Assembly: GCA_013399115.1 (NCBI GenBank)
Contig: VXAA01003938.1
Span: forward strand, 186,001 to 250,000
Length of the DNA stretch: 64,000 bases
Source: Anseranas semipalmata
Lineage: Eukaryota; Chordata; Aves; Anseriformes; Anseranatidae
Direction: 5' to 3'
A program made the position numbers and the translations under genes. The notes beneath the pieces were generated by a model. It worked only from the letters and a program-made list of their open reading frames with translations, was not told the DNA's origin and ran no database searches. Positions 51,336 through 64,000 of the stretch are shown here, piece by piece (the stretch's first letter is position 1; each line of letters starts with the position of its first letter).

Positions 51336-51516
51336 CTTTTCTTTTCTTTTCTTTTCTCTTCTCTTCTCTTCTCTTCTCTTCTCTTCTCTTCTCTTCTCTT
51401 CTCTTCTNTTTCTTTTCTTTTCTTTTCTTTTCTTTTCTTTTCTTTTCTTTTCTTTTCTTTTCTTTTCTTTTCTTTTCTTTTCTTTTCTTTTCTTTTCTTT
51501 TCTTTTCTTTTCTTTT
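51336..51516 (+). repeat. Compound pentanucleotide microsatellite (CTTTT)4(CTCTT)10-11 T (CTTTT)21
   Basis: Counting directly: four CTTTT units (51336-51355), ten CTCTT units (51356-51405), one unit containing the N at 51408, an extra T that shifts the register, then twenty-one CTTTT units (51412-51516). Pyrimidine-rich imperfect sequence follows to about 51550. Open frames here, rich in Phe/Ser/Leu or Lys/Glu, are artefacts of the repeat. Confidence 0.97.
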
Positions 51517-51550
51517 CCTTACTTTTTTCCCTTCCCCTTCCCTTTCCCTT

Positions 51551-54500
51551 CATGATGCTTTATGATAGTGAGGAGGATACAAGTTCTAGCCTGATCTGGC
51601 AATGTCCAAGCACTGTCAGATTTGTGGAAGCTGGTGGCTGGTCACCCCTGGCAGTGGTTCATTTGCAAATGACTTTTTTTCAGCTGGTGTGGGTAGGAGG
51701 TTGTGTCTACTTCTGAGTCTAGACTTTGATACCATGACCCATGCGTGTGTCACCTGGAGTTTAGGCAGCACTTCTGCCATAAAACCATACCTTCGGCACT
51801 TCCAGAAACTGAAGCTAGCACAGTCAACATGTGGTGTAATTCAGTGCCAACTTGTGACACGAGAGTTGCCCCAGATCTTTTGGTTTTCAAGGCAGTTTAG
51901 CTCTATTTGCTTTCTGGTTTGATGTACCATGTTAAAAAATGGACTCTTGCTTCATGCCATACTGCCTTGTAATCAGTGGAAGCATTTAACCAGGACTGTT
52001 CTGACTTTAATGAAATGTAGCTTCCAGAAATTTATCCTTCGTGAGGTATTCTAAAATAGAGCTTTTTATTTCCCATCACAAATAGTTTTAGTGTAAATGT
52101 TTATTTATAAATATATGTATAAACTCCAGGAGTTTGGAAGTGAATGTGTATTTGAGGCCAGATAATATGTGGTAGTATGTGGTCGTTAGCCTTGATTTTA
52201 ATATTTACTTGGTTCTTTCCAAGCATGATTTCATTCTTGGTGCTATTTAATTTTTGCTGTTCCCTAAAAATGTCTTTATTATTATTTTTTTATTTCCCAT
52301 ATGTATTGTTGTTATAAGCAAGAATTGGGAAGCAAAAACAATCTGGGAAGTTACAGGAGTGATAAGCAATCGTTGCATGATTATGGTAACCTTTTTTTAT
52401 TTTTTTACTTCGATGACCATTAACTTGTGTAAGCTACCAACTTTGTGATCCTCCTGCTGTGAAGACTACGTATTGTATATTGAAATTTACCCTATTGCTC
52501 TATGTGACCACAAAAGGAATCCCCAGGGCCATGTTTAATTTCACAGTCAAATGCACTACTTGACTAGCAGCCTTGAAAACAGTGTATATCCTATAGTTTT
52601 GATCTCCTCTGGGAACCACACTCTGCAGTTAATTTAGCTATTTTGCTTTGCGCACGAATCCCAGCAGGAAGACTGGGGGGACGGGGACTGGGGAAAAATA
52701 TATGTGCAAGTTAAAAAAAAAAAAAAAGAGCATAACCCTTAATGTTTTTTTCAAACAAGAAATAATCAGTTGCCATAATACTGTATTGTTTGTTTGACTT
52801 TTTTTCAGTGTGGTTACTGTTACTTCATCCCTGAGACATTTCCAAGAGAAATGAGGGATTGTCCACAAGATAATCACCACTATGTCTGACTCTTCTGTGT
52901 GTAGTATGGTGTGTCACTACGATGGTGATGTTATCTATATGCAGTCTGTTAACAAAAATAAAGGATTCTAACTGGTGAGTATAACTTTCAGCATACATCA
53001 TTCTGCAAATATATGGTATCTCCAAGAAAAGTTTCCTTCTGTATTGGCAAAAGCAGTATTCAGTCTTTATCAATATCAGTATTTCAGTGTCTGCTCTGTT
53101 TGAATGTGATGGCATCTTCAATACCATCAACACTTTCAAAACGGCACTTTTGGAGAAGGCCAGTTAATGATCCCTGAGCTGAGTTGTCTGCACTTCAGGC
53201 ACTGAGTCCACTCACGAGCCTGACCTGTTTTAAGCTCGGTCCATGAGACAAGGATGATTATATGCGTCTGTGCTCTCAGAGGCTGCCAGCTACAGCTGCG
53301 GTCCCTGCTGTGAGCTGGATCACCTGCATGCCCAGTTTCATTTTTGCCCTGCCTGCAATAGCCATCATGGGCAAATTCGCCATCCCACAAAATCAAACGT
53401 AGAGTGACACGGTGAACTGATTGTGATTATATAACCACCTTTTTGTCACGTGTAAACCCATGCTATGAAAGTGGATGTTATGAAAGTGGACGACAGCTTT
53501 GAGATGGGGCTAATCCCCTCACTCAGGGGTGTCATTTGGCAGGGCTTTGCTCCCCGATGCCATCAGACCCAGTGCTCCAGACTCTACAGAGCACTGGGGC
53601 TCCTCCTCTCATTCATTTCATTGGGATTAAGAAATACCAAACATCTCACAGAAGCCACAAGGGCCACCAGGACCAGCTTTCAGGTGGGCATGCTTAGTCC
53701 TTAGCACAGCACTCAGAGAGTAAATTTGCATAAATGAATGGCTTTTTCTTATGCCTGCTTTGTATATCTACAGTGGGATCCATCCTGCCCAGCTTAACAG
53801 GCAGCTCAGTTGGATGTGCCTGATGAAATATTCTTCCTAAACTGATTTTTAAATTCCCTCTATAGTCACTGGGAAAGTGCCTCTGGAGGGATTCAGAAGA
53901 CAAAGCTATCATCCAAGGTGGTTTTGAAAAGTCAGGCTGGCTCCCAGCCTGATTCAGTACTTAAGAATTAGTTCAGGGGATTTTTTCAAATTCAGTTCTC
54001 ATTGACTAAATAAAACTGAATCATGCTAGCTTACTCCTTTTAAGCCTACACGCTTAAAAGTCCTTCCCTTCAAATTAACTGAGTTTACTCGACTATCAAA
54101 TTTATTCGATTTACAGAATTATGTCAAACAAGACATAATTCCTTTTTTTTTTTTTTTTTTTGCTATCATTTTGCCTTGATTTATTTAAGTTTCAGCATCA
54201 TGGGGGAACTTGTTTTTATAACCATAACAGAATTCAGTGTAATGAAAGTTGAGTTCTGATAGGTCTGCTAGTAAAATATAAAGGTAATCAATTTTATAAT
54301 GATCATTTCCCAAAATTGTCATGTTGACATTAGAAAAACAGTACATTTTTTATATTTTTTAATACTTATTGGTTGGTCATTATATGGAGTCCAGCAAATA
54401 ACAAGATAACATTTATGCCCAGATCTAGGCCTTATGTGTTTATTAGCTTGAGTAGGTTTTAACTTCACAAATGAGCTCATCAAATCAAATTTCTGTTTGT

Positions 54501-56106
54501 TGTGCATCAACTGACAGGGTTTGAAGACTGATGGTTACTGATCATCTAATGTCAAATATGGCCTGAGATGTAATCAGTTCATAGGTAGTTACATGGCTGT
54601 AATCCGCCCATATGAATGATGAAATCCAGTGTTACGGTGTGACAGCACCTTGCAAAAAAGTTTTCTGCGGCACTTGATTTTATTGGATTTTCTATGGACC
54701 AATGAGTAAGTTAATATATTTGATGTATTTTATATATATATATCAGCACTTTTGGTTATAGTTGCAGCTGTAAATATCCTGGTAGAGAAAATTGGCTTCC
54801 ATGGTTTGAAAGTGTCCTTGCAAATTGTTAAGTCTGTACAAAAATTGAGTGATTACAATTAGCAAAACTGATTAAAAAATAGCAAAATCAATTATGCAAA
54901 TTAGTGAAAACACTTATAAAAATGTTGTGTAGGGTGTGGTTTGGAAAGAAAGCCTTGACTTTGTTATTTCTTTTCTGTCTCATGACTTAAAATACAAGCC
55001 ATTGCTCCTACGTTGATGGGAAAAGTCAAAACATATGCTTTTCAGCTAACAAAAAAAAAATAACACACGAAGGATAATGTTATTGCAAGTGTAAAATGAA
55101 ATGGAACTTTTCCATAAGCCATATTCAGAGTGGTGTCGATGGCCACAAGGCCAGCTTCAGCTTGCTTCTGGGGGTGTTTGAGCCCACATGGGCTCAACCA
55201 TAATCCAAACACAGTAGAAATACAATACAACACTGTTTTCCCCTCCCAATGCTTTTCACGAAACCACCAGAAGTCATGCAAGAGGCTCACGATGTATCAG
55301 TCTAGCTCAGACATTCAGACTCAGAAAAACAGCTTGTAAAACTGCTTCATGCATCATGCTTTACAAAGCTTAACTACTTTACATTTGAAGAGGCATAATT
55401 ATCTGTGCTAAATATCAGTGGTTAGAAGCCACACTAAGAAAAAAAAAGTAAGTAAGTGACATTTTGACGGGTTGTTAGGCCAGGGAGGAGATGAATAGTT
55501 TTTGGTATTTTGACAAATAATAATGTATAATTAAATACCGTAAATTGCACTCTGTAAAGTGACTACGTGAAAATGGCACTTCTTACTCAATCTACCTATT
55601 CTCTATGTGAATCTAGTCACTGCTGCCTTTAATAATCAAAATTAATGTTTAAGATTTTTAACGTGTAAAAACTCTGCTAAAACAGCCCAGAGTGGGGAAG
55701 GAGAGCTGGAGGCTCTTGGAGTCAGAGATCATTGATAACACTGTGAAATATGCAATGGCTGACAGCCTCTCTGTACAACCCTTCATCTGCAGGCAGAGTA
55801 CTCACGTCCTCACGTGAAATCCCGGGGAATAGGATGGAAACCAACGGCAAAGAGTGTTTGGCTGGTAACATTGCCACTGCTGGTGTTAATCAGCAAGCCA
55901 GGCAAAACGCAGCTTGGCTAAGATGTGTTGACAGAGCTGACAGTTAGAAATGCTCTCTTTTTTTAACTTGTGAAATGAATGTGTTTTACCTGGAATCACT
56001 GAGTCACAACAAATATGGAAAACCACTCCCATGCCATTTCCCAGAGCAGAGTGGTCATTTAATAATAGCACGTTTATACAATATTTGTTTCCACAGTTCG
56101 TGTTAG
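51551..56106. other. Intergenic stretch, nothing recognised
   Basis: No exon or transposon was supported. A local direct repeat (TATGAAAGTGGA twice, about 53464-53491), T runs at about 54143-54161 and a (TA)n at about 54730-54742 are the only structures noted. Confidence 0.55.
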
Positions 56107-56370
56107 GGCCTCAAAGTGCTTTACAAACATTAATAAAACTATTCATAATCCTTTCTAGCTAAGCAATTTATTTCGACTTTGTTGACCAGAGACTGTTAAT
56201 AGTTTCTAACTCTTACATGTAGTATTTCTAAGCTATGGCTTTCAACATTCTTTAAAAAAATGATCTCATTAAGCCCATTTTACAGATGGAGAAATAAGGC
56301 TGTAAAGAACACCAGAACTTACTAAAGGCCATACCATCAATCTGTTGCAAGAGTGAATGTCCCTGTCTCC
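56107..56370 (-). repeat. Ancient amniote repeat fragment (MIR / CR1-L3-like), split
   Basis: On the minus strand, ATTTCTCCATCTGTAAAATG (about 56272-56292) matches the hallmark MIR/L3 segment. The upstream part (CAACAGATTG...GGCCTTTAGTAAG) fits the expected order. About 130 bases further on, TGTTTGTAAAGCACTTTGAG (about 56113-56132) matches the 3' end shared by such elements. The spacing between the two motifs is larger than I expect, so unrelated DNA may be inserted. Confidence 0.5.
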
Positions 56371-59300
56371 ATATATCCTGATAACTATACATTAGCATGA
56401 GCATCATGTAAATTGTTCTCATGAGTTGTGGTAGATTTCTGGAGCAGTGGGAAGAACTGGAGGCTCAAAGGAGGAGAAGAAGCCATCCTGTGGTCATGTC
56501 AGTGATGCTTTTCTTGGTTGCTTCCAAGAACCAGTTCAATGACGGCATTCCAAGCTGGAGTGTCCTGCATGTGCCCATGTGATGGCCAGGTATGCAAATT
56601 CACAGTGCAGGGGAGACCTGCAGGCATTGCACATTTATACTATTAGCCCTGTGGTGCTGACAAAGCCCTGTAGCAATTTCTTCAGGGCTGATTTCCTTGC
56701 TATATACATATATAAACCCAGCCATGCAGCCATATGGATCTTCTCCTTCTCCTGAGACTTTGGGAGGAGGATTGCTTGGTGAATATAGGGAGCTCCTTCC
56801 ATCTTCCTACTTTTCTGGCTAAAGAACTGAATATCTTATTCTTGAACACAGCCCACAGAGATGGTCTGGGTTTTGCAGCACTCACCAGGAGCCTAAGCAC
56901 AGCCCTAAAAGATGGGAGGAGGGCAGGTGTGAGGACACAGTTCTTGGATTCAGGGATTGTAAGCGGGGGACTTCGGTCAGCAAAGCTTTTCCCTCAGGCA
57001 TTGAGTCAGAGGAAAAGTCCCTCATCATCAAGTGACACACACTTTATTCCTGGCAAAAGGCAAGAAATGTTGTTGTCTTGGACAACACCATCGCTATTCC
57101 AGGCTATGGGCAATGAGCAGGTTTTTGCACCAACAGCCTTGATTCCTTGTGATGGTCTAGACACCACCTGAAGCACCAAGTCAGAGATGGTTCTGTTTCC
57201 CCATTTTGCATTTCTCTTGGCCCATGTCTCGCTGCTGTGGAAATGCAGGTTGTACAGCAACTTCTCTCAGCATGCAGCTTCCAGTGATTCAGAGATGAAG
57301 CTATCCCTTGAGCCCCTGGAGAGGAATGGCCAGGGTCTACGTGGTGCTCCGTGGCTCTACTTCTTGCCAGTCCTACCCCCAGTCCATCCAGGCTGCTTCA
57401 AGCAGTGGCTTCAGTTTTAAAGGCTGCGGAAACTCTTAAACTTCCTCATAGTATTCTAGTTGGGTTGCTCTCATGGTGGCCCTTAATATACTACAAAGGC
57501 AAAACACATGGCAGATAAGAAATTGGTCCTTGATGGTTTTGATGAAGATGGCATTGCTCATGATGCCAAACAGAAGCCATTTAGGCCAGCTTAAGTTCCC
57601 AGTTTTTTTTTTTTTTTCTTTTCAGTTTAAGGGGCATTTCTGTGACATGTTGTTGAATTAGTCAGCTTTTCTTTAATTGTGATATGCTGAAGTGGCTCTT
57701 GACCAATACTCTTTCTTGTTATACTTTTATCTACATTTCTGTAAACATGCTGGCACTGTCAAAGCCTCTTGGAGAAAAGAAACTCTAATGAAATGGTGTG
57801 ATTGGTATTCTTGATACTCTAATGTGCTTCAACTTCTCTAACAACACTGATGTGTAGATGTGCCTTGATCCTGTTGTGTTGGCACTTCTCCTTCACTAGG
57901 CAACAGAAGACTGCAAAGCAGACTGTTTTTTCTTCTTTCTCTCTTTTTAAGGCTATGTTTTACTGAAATGATTTTCATAAAGGAAGGCTGTATTAGCATC
58001 TCTTCCTGTACTGGACAACCATGCTAAGCAGTCCTTGGCTCCAGGTTTCACCTTGGAGATTTTCAAATAATGCTGTTTCATCTGTTGCTTAACACAGCTC
58101 AAAGTACAGCCCTTGAATGAATACCTGTATGAAAGAACTGTTAGGTTTGGGTCTGGGATATCTTCACAGAACTGTCCTTCCACCATCAAGCCCCGAGTCA
58201 AGACATTTCAAAAATAATTACTAGATTTTGAGTTTACAGTCTATGAAAATCTCTGCACAAACTCTGGTCTCAGAGTCGTGCAGAGAAAATGAGAAGCCCC
58301 AGGTTGTGAAGTTCCCATGATACTGTTAATCTCTGTCCTTCCTAGAAAAAAAATGCAGGAAGAAAGATTCTAATCTGAATATATATCTTGAAGTTATACA
58401 CGTCAACTTTTAAAATTATATTACACTTTAAATTTAGCTTTATTCATTGCATTTTTAGGTCCATACACTGAAACATCACAGATGTGAATAGAGGCACAGT
58501 AATGGAGGGGGCATGTAAGCTGCAGGCAAGGTTTTCATGGATACCTTTTATTCCCGCCCTTTGAAATATATCAAAGAATAATTGCACTTGCTAAATAAAA
58601 CACAAGATGGCAGTGCTCAGTTCATTAGCAAACTAAAGCAGAGCAACTATTTTGCTGTACAGTGAAAATGAAATAGAGAAGAAAATATTATCATACACAG
58701 CAGCAGTGGGTTCTTAACCCTTTCTGCCCATCCCACACTAAGACAGTTTCCCCCTGAAGCGTACAAGAATGTGTCACTAAAACCCACAGAGAACACCCAC
58801 AGCCCTGAAGAACAGCCACATTCTGCTTTGTTACCCAGAGATACAGCAGTGTTTTGCTTAGCCAGCTAAACTTCAGACAAGCGAGAGAAAGTGAAAATGA
58901 CACCTGAATTTGTCCTAACTTATAATTTATATATACATTTCTTGCCTATGCTTGAGGCTTAGAGCTTTTGAGATGACACATATCCAAACTGCAACTTAAT
59001 TTTTTTTTTTTCCAAATAAGAGGTAAGATAACAAACACATTGGTTTAGCCTTCTGTATGCTTCTCTTTCCGCTTGTCTGGTAATACAGTAAATGTAAGGT
59101 TTTCCTGCATCATTGCAGTGCAGCATTGTATTATTGTATTTTTAAAGAGAGACTGTTTTTTCTTAACAATTTTTCCCCCTGAGCGCACAACATCTCTATT
59201 AGAACACCCTCAGCATTTAGCTTGGAAGCAATTTGGAGCATGTCAAGTTAAATATCTAAACACAGACAGCGTGAATTCTCCTTGTGTAGAACATAATTTC

Positions 59301-62300
59301 ACAGATGCAGCTAACTGCAGAGAAAACAAAACACAGTCAAGGCACCTCGCTGCCTAGGACTCAGTAAGTGAAGATCAACTCTTGGCTTTGAACCCAGTTT
59401 TCCACTTCTTAGGTCATACTCTATGGCAGGTAGTGTGGAAGCCAGCAACTCTTCGGCGTGTCTTAATTTTGAAAGGACATGGGTTCACTTCTGCCTGGTT
59501 GAAACTGCAATGTCCTATAAAACCGCGCCTTGCTATTATATCCCATCTCCTGCCTATGGGACTCCTAAGGCCCAGTAGGATGGGCCAGTCCCTTACTTGT
59601 AGGGACACCTGCAAGGTTAGTCAGGCAGTTGGCATATGGGATACCTTCATCAGGGTCGGTGTGAAGCCACCAAGGGGGTGCAGCACTCTCTCCTGAAGGG
59701 AATGGGACTACGATTTTGAAAAAAAAAAAAAAAAAAGAACTACTCCCTGAGTGACTGTGCCCAGTTGTATGTGGGCATCCACACCCTCCAGAAGGGGAGG
59801 GCAAAATATTCCTGGGCCCCAAGGACACTTCCAGAGACATCTAGCTACTTAAAGATGACTTCCCTTACCTGGAAACACCCATATTGAGGAGTGGGAAAAC
59901 AGCTTTCTCCAGTATCATCCTTTCCCACACAGAAGTCTCCACGCAGCAGTGGGCTACTGCCCCCAAAGTCTTCTGCTTCTTCCAGCCTTTTCCTCCCTGC
60001 AGCAAGCCACCACTTTCAATCTTCGGGGGGAGACGGTAGTGAGACCTCCTTCACAGGCAGAGCCTGCTGTGCTCAGCCCCAGCCCTGGAGGACGAAAATG
60101 CCCTCTCCAACCATGGCAGTCTCTGCTCGGTGCCAGAGTGGGGCTGGGCACATGGTAGGCCAGTATGCTGGTAGAGGACCTCTCCAACTGATCTCACTTC
60201 TGTGCTAACTCGCCTAGCAGCAAATCCCAGCTTTCCATAGGTGGAGGAAGAGGCCTGAAGCGTGCTATTCCTTTTTGCTGTACAACAGTTGAGAACAGGG
60301 AGTAGGCAGAATGATACCCTAGGAGCTGGATCAAGATCCAGAATCTTGCATATTTTGGTGATTAAAATAATCCTGTTTATGCCAGAGCAGGACATATTGT
60401 ACATTTAGAATAACAGGAAAATATTTGTTTGTCCTTTTTGTTTTTGCTATGTTGACTAAAATGGTTAAAATAAATATAGCTCCTATAACAAAAATATATT
60501 GTTTAAAAATCTGAAAAAACAAACAGATCTTTAATTTGTTCTTAAGTTTTAAGAACACTCTCCACACATTAAATATAGATGTTTCTTGTTGTATTAATCT
60601 GCATTCCAAAATATCATGTCATTTCACTTTACCAAAAAAAAAAAAAAAGAAGAAGAGAGAATTGAGTCACCTGGCATACCTACAGAATATTTGCAAAGTA
60701 CTAACATAGTCTCAAAATGAAAAGACAACTGTTCCAAAGCCAGCACCTGCTGCTTTGAGTTTAGTGCTATTGTTTTTGCTAATAGTTCCATTTCTCATGG
60801 TCTGCAGAAGCAGATGTTACCATTCGGGAATGTCTCTAGTTAACAAGAGTACTCGTAATCAATAACAGCATTTTCCAACAGATTTATTCTTTATGCTAAG
60901 GTATGTACTTGCACAGAAAAATTACTATGCCCAGGATCTGAGCTGCATGAGTGTAACATAGCTCTCTCACCCTTCAAGCAATAACAGCAAATGACACAGT
61001 TAATGCAATTTCTCATTAAGGGAATGCAATGACTGATTAATATTTCACTCATTCATATCTGAGACCAGACATCCACATTCCCACAGGACATCAGAATATT
61101 TTTCTTTTATTATTGTCAAAGCTGTACAGTCAGAAGGTAATATGGCTGTCTCCCACAGGCTATTCCGCTACATTTGCAATGTTTTTACAGGAGAAGCTGT
61201 GCTATGATGACTCAGTCTGCAAGTACTTGTCTGTAGTGTGGGATTATGCTGCTCGTTTTTGCAAGGACACAGTGAGCTGGAGTACTCGCTTACTGTTTAC
61301 AAACAACACATCAAATCAATGTTTGTACAAATGGAAGCTGAATTTGAGGGAGCTCACAATGTCAATCACTGCTGTGGGATTTTCGTGCAATAGGACTGCT
61401 TGAATGGGCTGCACACAAAGGTGCTGAGCTCGTCTGGAAAATCCATGACCACACAGAGGAAATGAAACCCAGAGAATTATTTGAGGTTCTTACCACTGTA
61501 GCTGAGCATGGCATGAAATTAATTGCTCAAAAATTGTGCCTTGCCGTAATAATCGCTATGCAGGCACAACATCCATCAGATTAGATTCACAGCCAGATAA
61601 TGTACTTGGAGACGGTGACGCAGGTGTGTGCCTCGCTCGAAGCTTTCTTCTGTAGCCACAGCTCTTGGACTGTGGTTCTGTGACAGCTGAAGCTCATGCA
61701 GGTTGAAGATGATGTGGTCCAGCTCTCCTTCCCCCACTCCTGAATGTTCCTTCCCATCCTTTTCCTGTGCTGGTATGAATGAGTGTGAACATGTGGCAAG
61801 TCAGTTCAGGAAGCTGATATAGCTAAAATCTGACCCATCAGAAAAAAATAAAATAAAAGAGAGAGAGAGATTCATCTCAGCGAGATACATTTCATGAACC
61901 AGCCCAGAGATCACAGTCTGGGACACGGCAGGTTAATCTGGTGGGGAGTCAGTCCCAGAGTGCAATCCCCAAACCAAGATGGGAGAGGTGATTGCACATG
62001 AGCGTATTCAATGAGGAGAAATGGGATATGCTGATTCATTCCTGTTGTGATTCCAGCCATTTCCAATTTAGCAGGACAGGCCTTATTTTTGATGTAGGCA
62101 GAGAAGACAACTGCCTGGAGCAGTGTTCTCCTCACCGCTGTCTCTGATAGAGTCCTGGAAAGGCACACATGCTGCTGAGGCATGATGTGTGGCAACCTCT
62201 GGTGGTGCTGAACCCCCTTGAAGTAGTTCCTCCCTTTATGTCTTGCTTCTCCTAAGCAGTAGCTCAAGCCACGAACATGCCTATGCAAGACTTTCCCCAC

Positions 62301-64000
62301 CACTGCCACTAGTCCTCCTTGCCCTCGGGGTGGCAGGAATGTCATGACCTTGACCTGGTCCTAGTTTTAACCTTACCATCAGCTCCCAACTCCCCAGACT
62401 CAATTGTCTCTACTCCTTTGAAAGACTTAAGCTGATGTTGAAATAAATTTGTGGTCATCCTAAAAAAAATAGTAGAAAAAGAAGAAAATAAAAATACTCT
62501 TAATGTGAAGACATGAAACAGTAGTAAGTTGCATGTATAGGGATGGGCTAACTTTTTATATTAAATGAGTTTCTTCTTACTTCTTCCTGAGTAGGAAATC
62601 ACTACTTTTCCCATTGACGAAAAGGTCCTAACTTTTTACAATCATTCTTCCTTTTTTTTTTTCTTTTTTTTTTTTTCTTTTACTGTCATTTTATCCAAGA
62701 CTACACTGCTTATCCTAAACTTAAGGTTAAAATCAAATGCTTTAAAACAGTTTGCTACTTTTGGCCACGCTTCAGCATAAATTAATATGGTCTAACTCCA
62801 GGCCAAGGAATAGCTCTGGTTCTGGCTTTTGTGGACAAAGTTGGAAAGTATAAAGAAACAGACATTCAAATACAGTTTTAAATAACTAAGGGATGGGCAG
62901 CTATTATGCTGATGGGGAACAAATAGTCCCCATTGTCAGTGACAAACTGAGAACAAGCACTCTGCCACGCTGTATTGACAGGACTGCTAGACCAGATCAC
63001 CATTTTTCCTATTGAAAGGATTCATTCTTATCACTCATTTTGTTACCTGATGACTTTGCAACCTCAGCCCTGGATAAAAAAAAAAAAAAAAAACACAGGC
63101 TGTGTCCTTTTCTGGTTTATGCATCCCCATTAAGACTGAAGATTGCATGCCCGGGACTTGGCAATAATAGTATCCAGCAAGAGGAGAAGTATTAAATTTA
63201 TTATGTGTGTCAATAAAGTCAGCAAGCAAGACTTGGAACACACACATGGAGCTAAACTGCTGAGTAAGGGAGAGTGACTTTTCCAATTATAACAACACAT
63301 TAACACACAGGTCAGAGGTTGAAATATTAAAAGGAAGTTAACAGGTCTCCTGAGAAGCACTGGTAATGCACAGCAGCTCTGCATACTTGCAGACAATGTA
63401 AAAAGCCACAGCATTATCCCTGAAAACCAAATACTTGTGTGCAGAGCTCCGTTAGTGAAAGCTGTTCAACAACTGCAACATTAGTTCTGCTGGGAGATGC
63501 CCTGCCCAGGAGGAGCAGCAGCACTGTGGTACCCTCCAGGCCTCAAAAGTGCACTGCAAGGCAAGGAGATTGCTGAAGGCAGTAAAAGCTGTCAGAAGCT
63601 GTCAGCTGGAGAAAAAGTTAATGGTCATGGTGCCTTTTAACACAGGCAAAAGACCTTTCTCATGACTGGCTATTTTAATTTTTTTTTTTTATTACCACAG
63701 CTGCCTGAAATAGCAACACTTTGGTCTTGATAATCTTGAACCTAATTTCAAGCATTCTGTGCATGTCCAGTTTGAGCTAGATTTTTTCTACAGTGCTCAA
63801 CTCCCGTTAAGTTATTAAAACTGAATATCTCGTGTGGCTCTTGTGCCATTCATTACTCTTTTCTGACCTAGAGACAGTCGGATGGAATGTCATTGGGAAA
63901 CACAGTATGTGTCCTTCAAAAACCTCTAGCTGAAGGGTTCTTATCAAATGTATTTTCCACTGTAGATGGTTTGAGTAATGGGGCATAGGAGCAGTCAAAA
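56371..64000. other. Intergenic stretch to the window end, no gene recognised
   Basis: Frames of up to 145 codons (for example 56734-57171 and 61911-62345) have no recognisable family content or splice context. The rest is low complexity: A runs at about 59719-59736 and 60633-60648, a (GA)n at about 61858-61869, T runs at 62650-62680, and an A run at about 63077-63093. Confidence 0.55.

Noticed and set aside
51236..51565. A 109-codon Phe/Ser/Leu-rich frame and its antisense Lys/Glu frame
   Set aside because: They are translations of the pentanucleotide microsatellite, whose unit length is not a multiple of three.
61911..62345. A 144-codon minus-strand frame
   Set aside because: I saw no recognisable motif and no start, splice or poly(A) context, so it was not called a gene.

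Overview
This window is vertebrate nuclear DNA, almost certainly from a bird. It holds several CR1 LINE fragments that end in the avian CR1 3' octamer repeat (ATTCTRTG-like), and one solo LTR of a type I associate with Neoaves. It shows no mammalian L1 or Alu. The window is AT-rich and gene-poor, with introns, runs of N and simple repeats. I see no bacterial gene, CRISPR array, tRNA or rRNA.

Left end (1-7 kb): the only host coding sequence I can support is a terminal exon on the + strand, 1784-1930. It has a clean acceptor and a 48-codon open frame ending in TGA. Its product resembles the extreme C-terminus of the AKAP_110 family of A-kinase anchoring proteins (AKAP11/SPHKAP/AKAP3/AKAP4); AKAP11 is my best guess. 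The sequence from 1931 to about 6.96 kb reads as one long 3' UTR with a poly(A) signal at 6941. That UTR is interrupted by an antisense solo LTR at 2742-3331, which has a perfect 5-bp target-site duplication. It also contains an assembly gap (4640-4749) flanked by two copies of the same roughly 85 bp, probably a false duplication.

Middle (7-42.6 kb): this is intergenic DNA carrying CR1 copies. The best is a minus-strand element at about 13.63-15.51 kb with a 556-codon uninterrupted reverse-transcriptase frame, 5'-truncated and frameshifted at its upstream end. Two decayed plus-strand CR1 pieces flank a second gap at 19.7 kb. Shorter minus-strand pieces lie at 23.28 and 41.93 kb. A pair of diverged copies, about 0.57-0.59 kb each and in the same orientation (about 23.49-24.08 and 30.61-31.18 kb), is the most interesting unexplained structure. 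I do not recognise the family; the 7.1 kb offset would fit either two dispersed insertions or the LTRs of a very old provirus.

Right end (42.6-64 kb): this is a gene desert. It holds a perfect-phase pentanucleotide microsatellite at 51.34-51.52 kb and a fragment resembling ancient amniote MIR/CR1-L3 repeats near 56.1-56.4 kb. No exon could be defended here. A long gene-free stretch is what I would expect downstream of AKAP11, because in human that gene is followed by a large gap before TNFSF11; this is supportive context only.

No genes here form an operon or pathway. The window is the tail of one gene plus transposon-bearing intergenic DNA.
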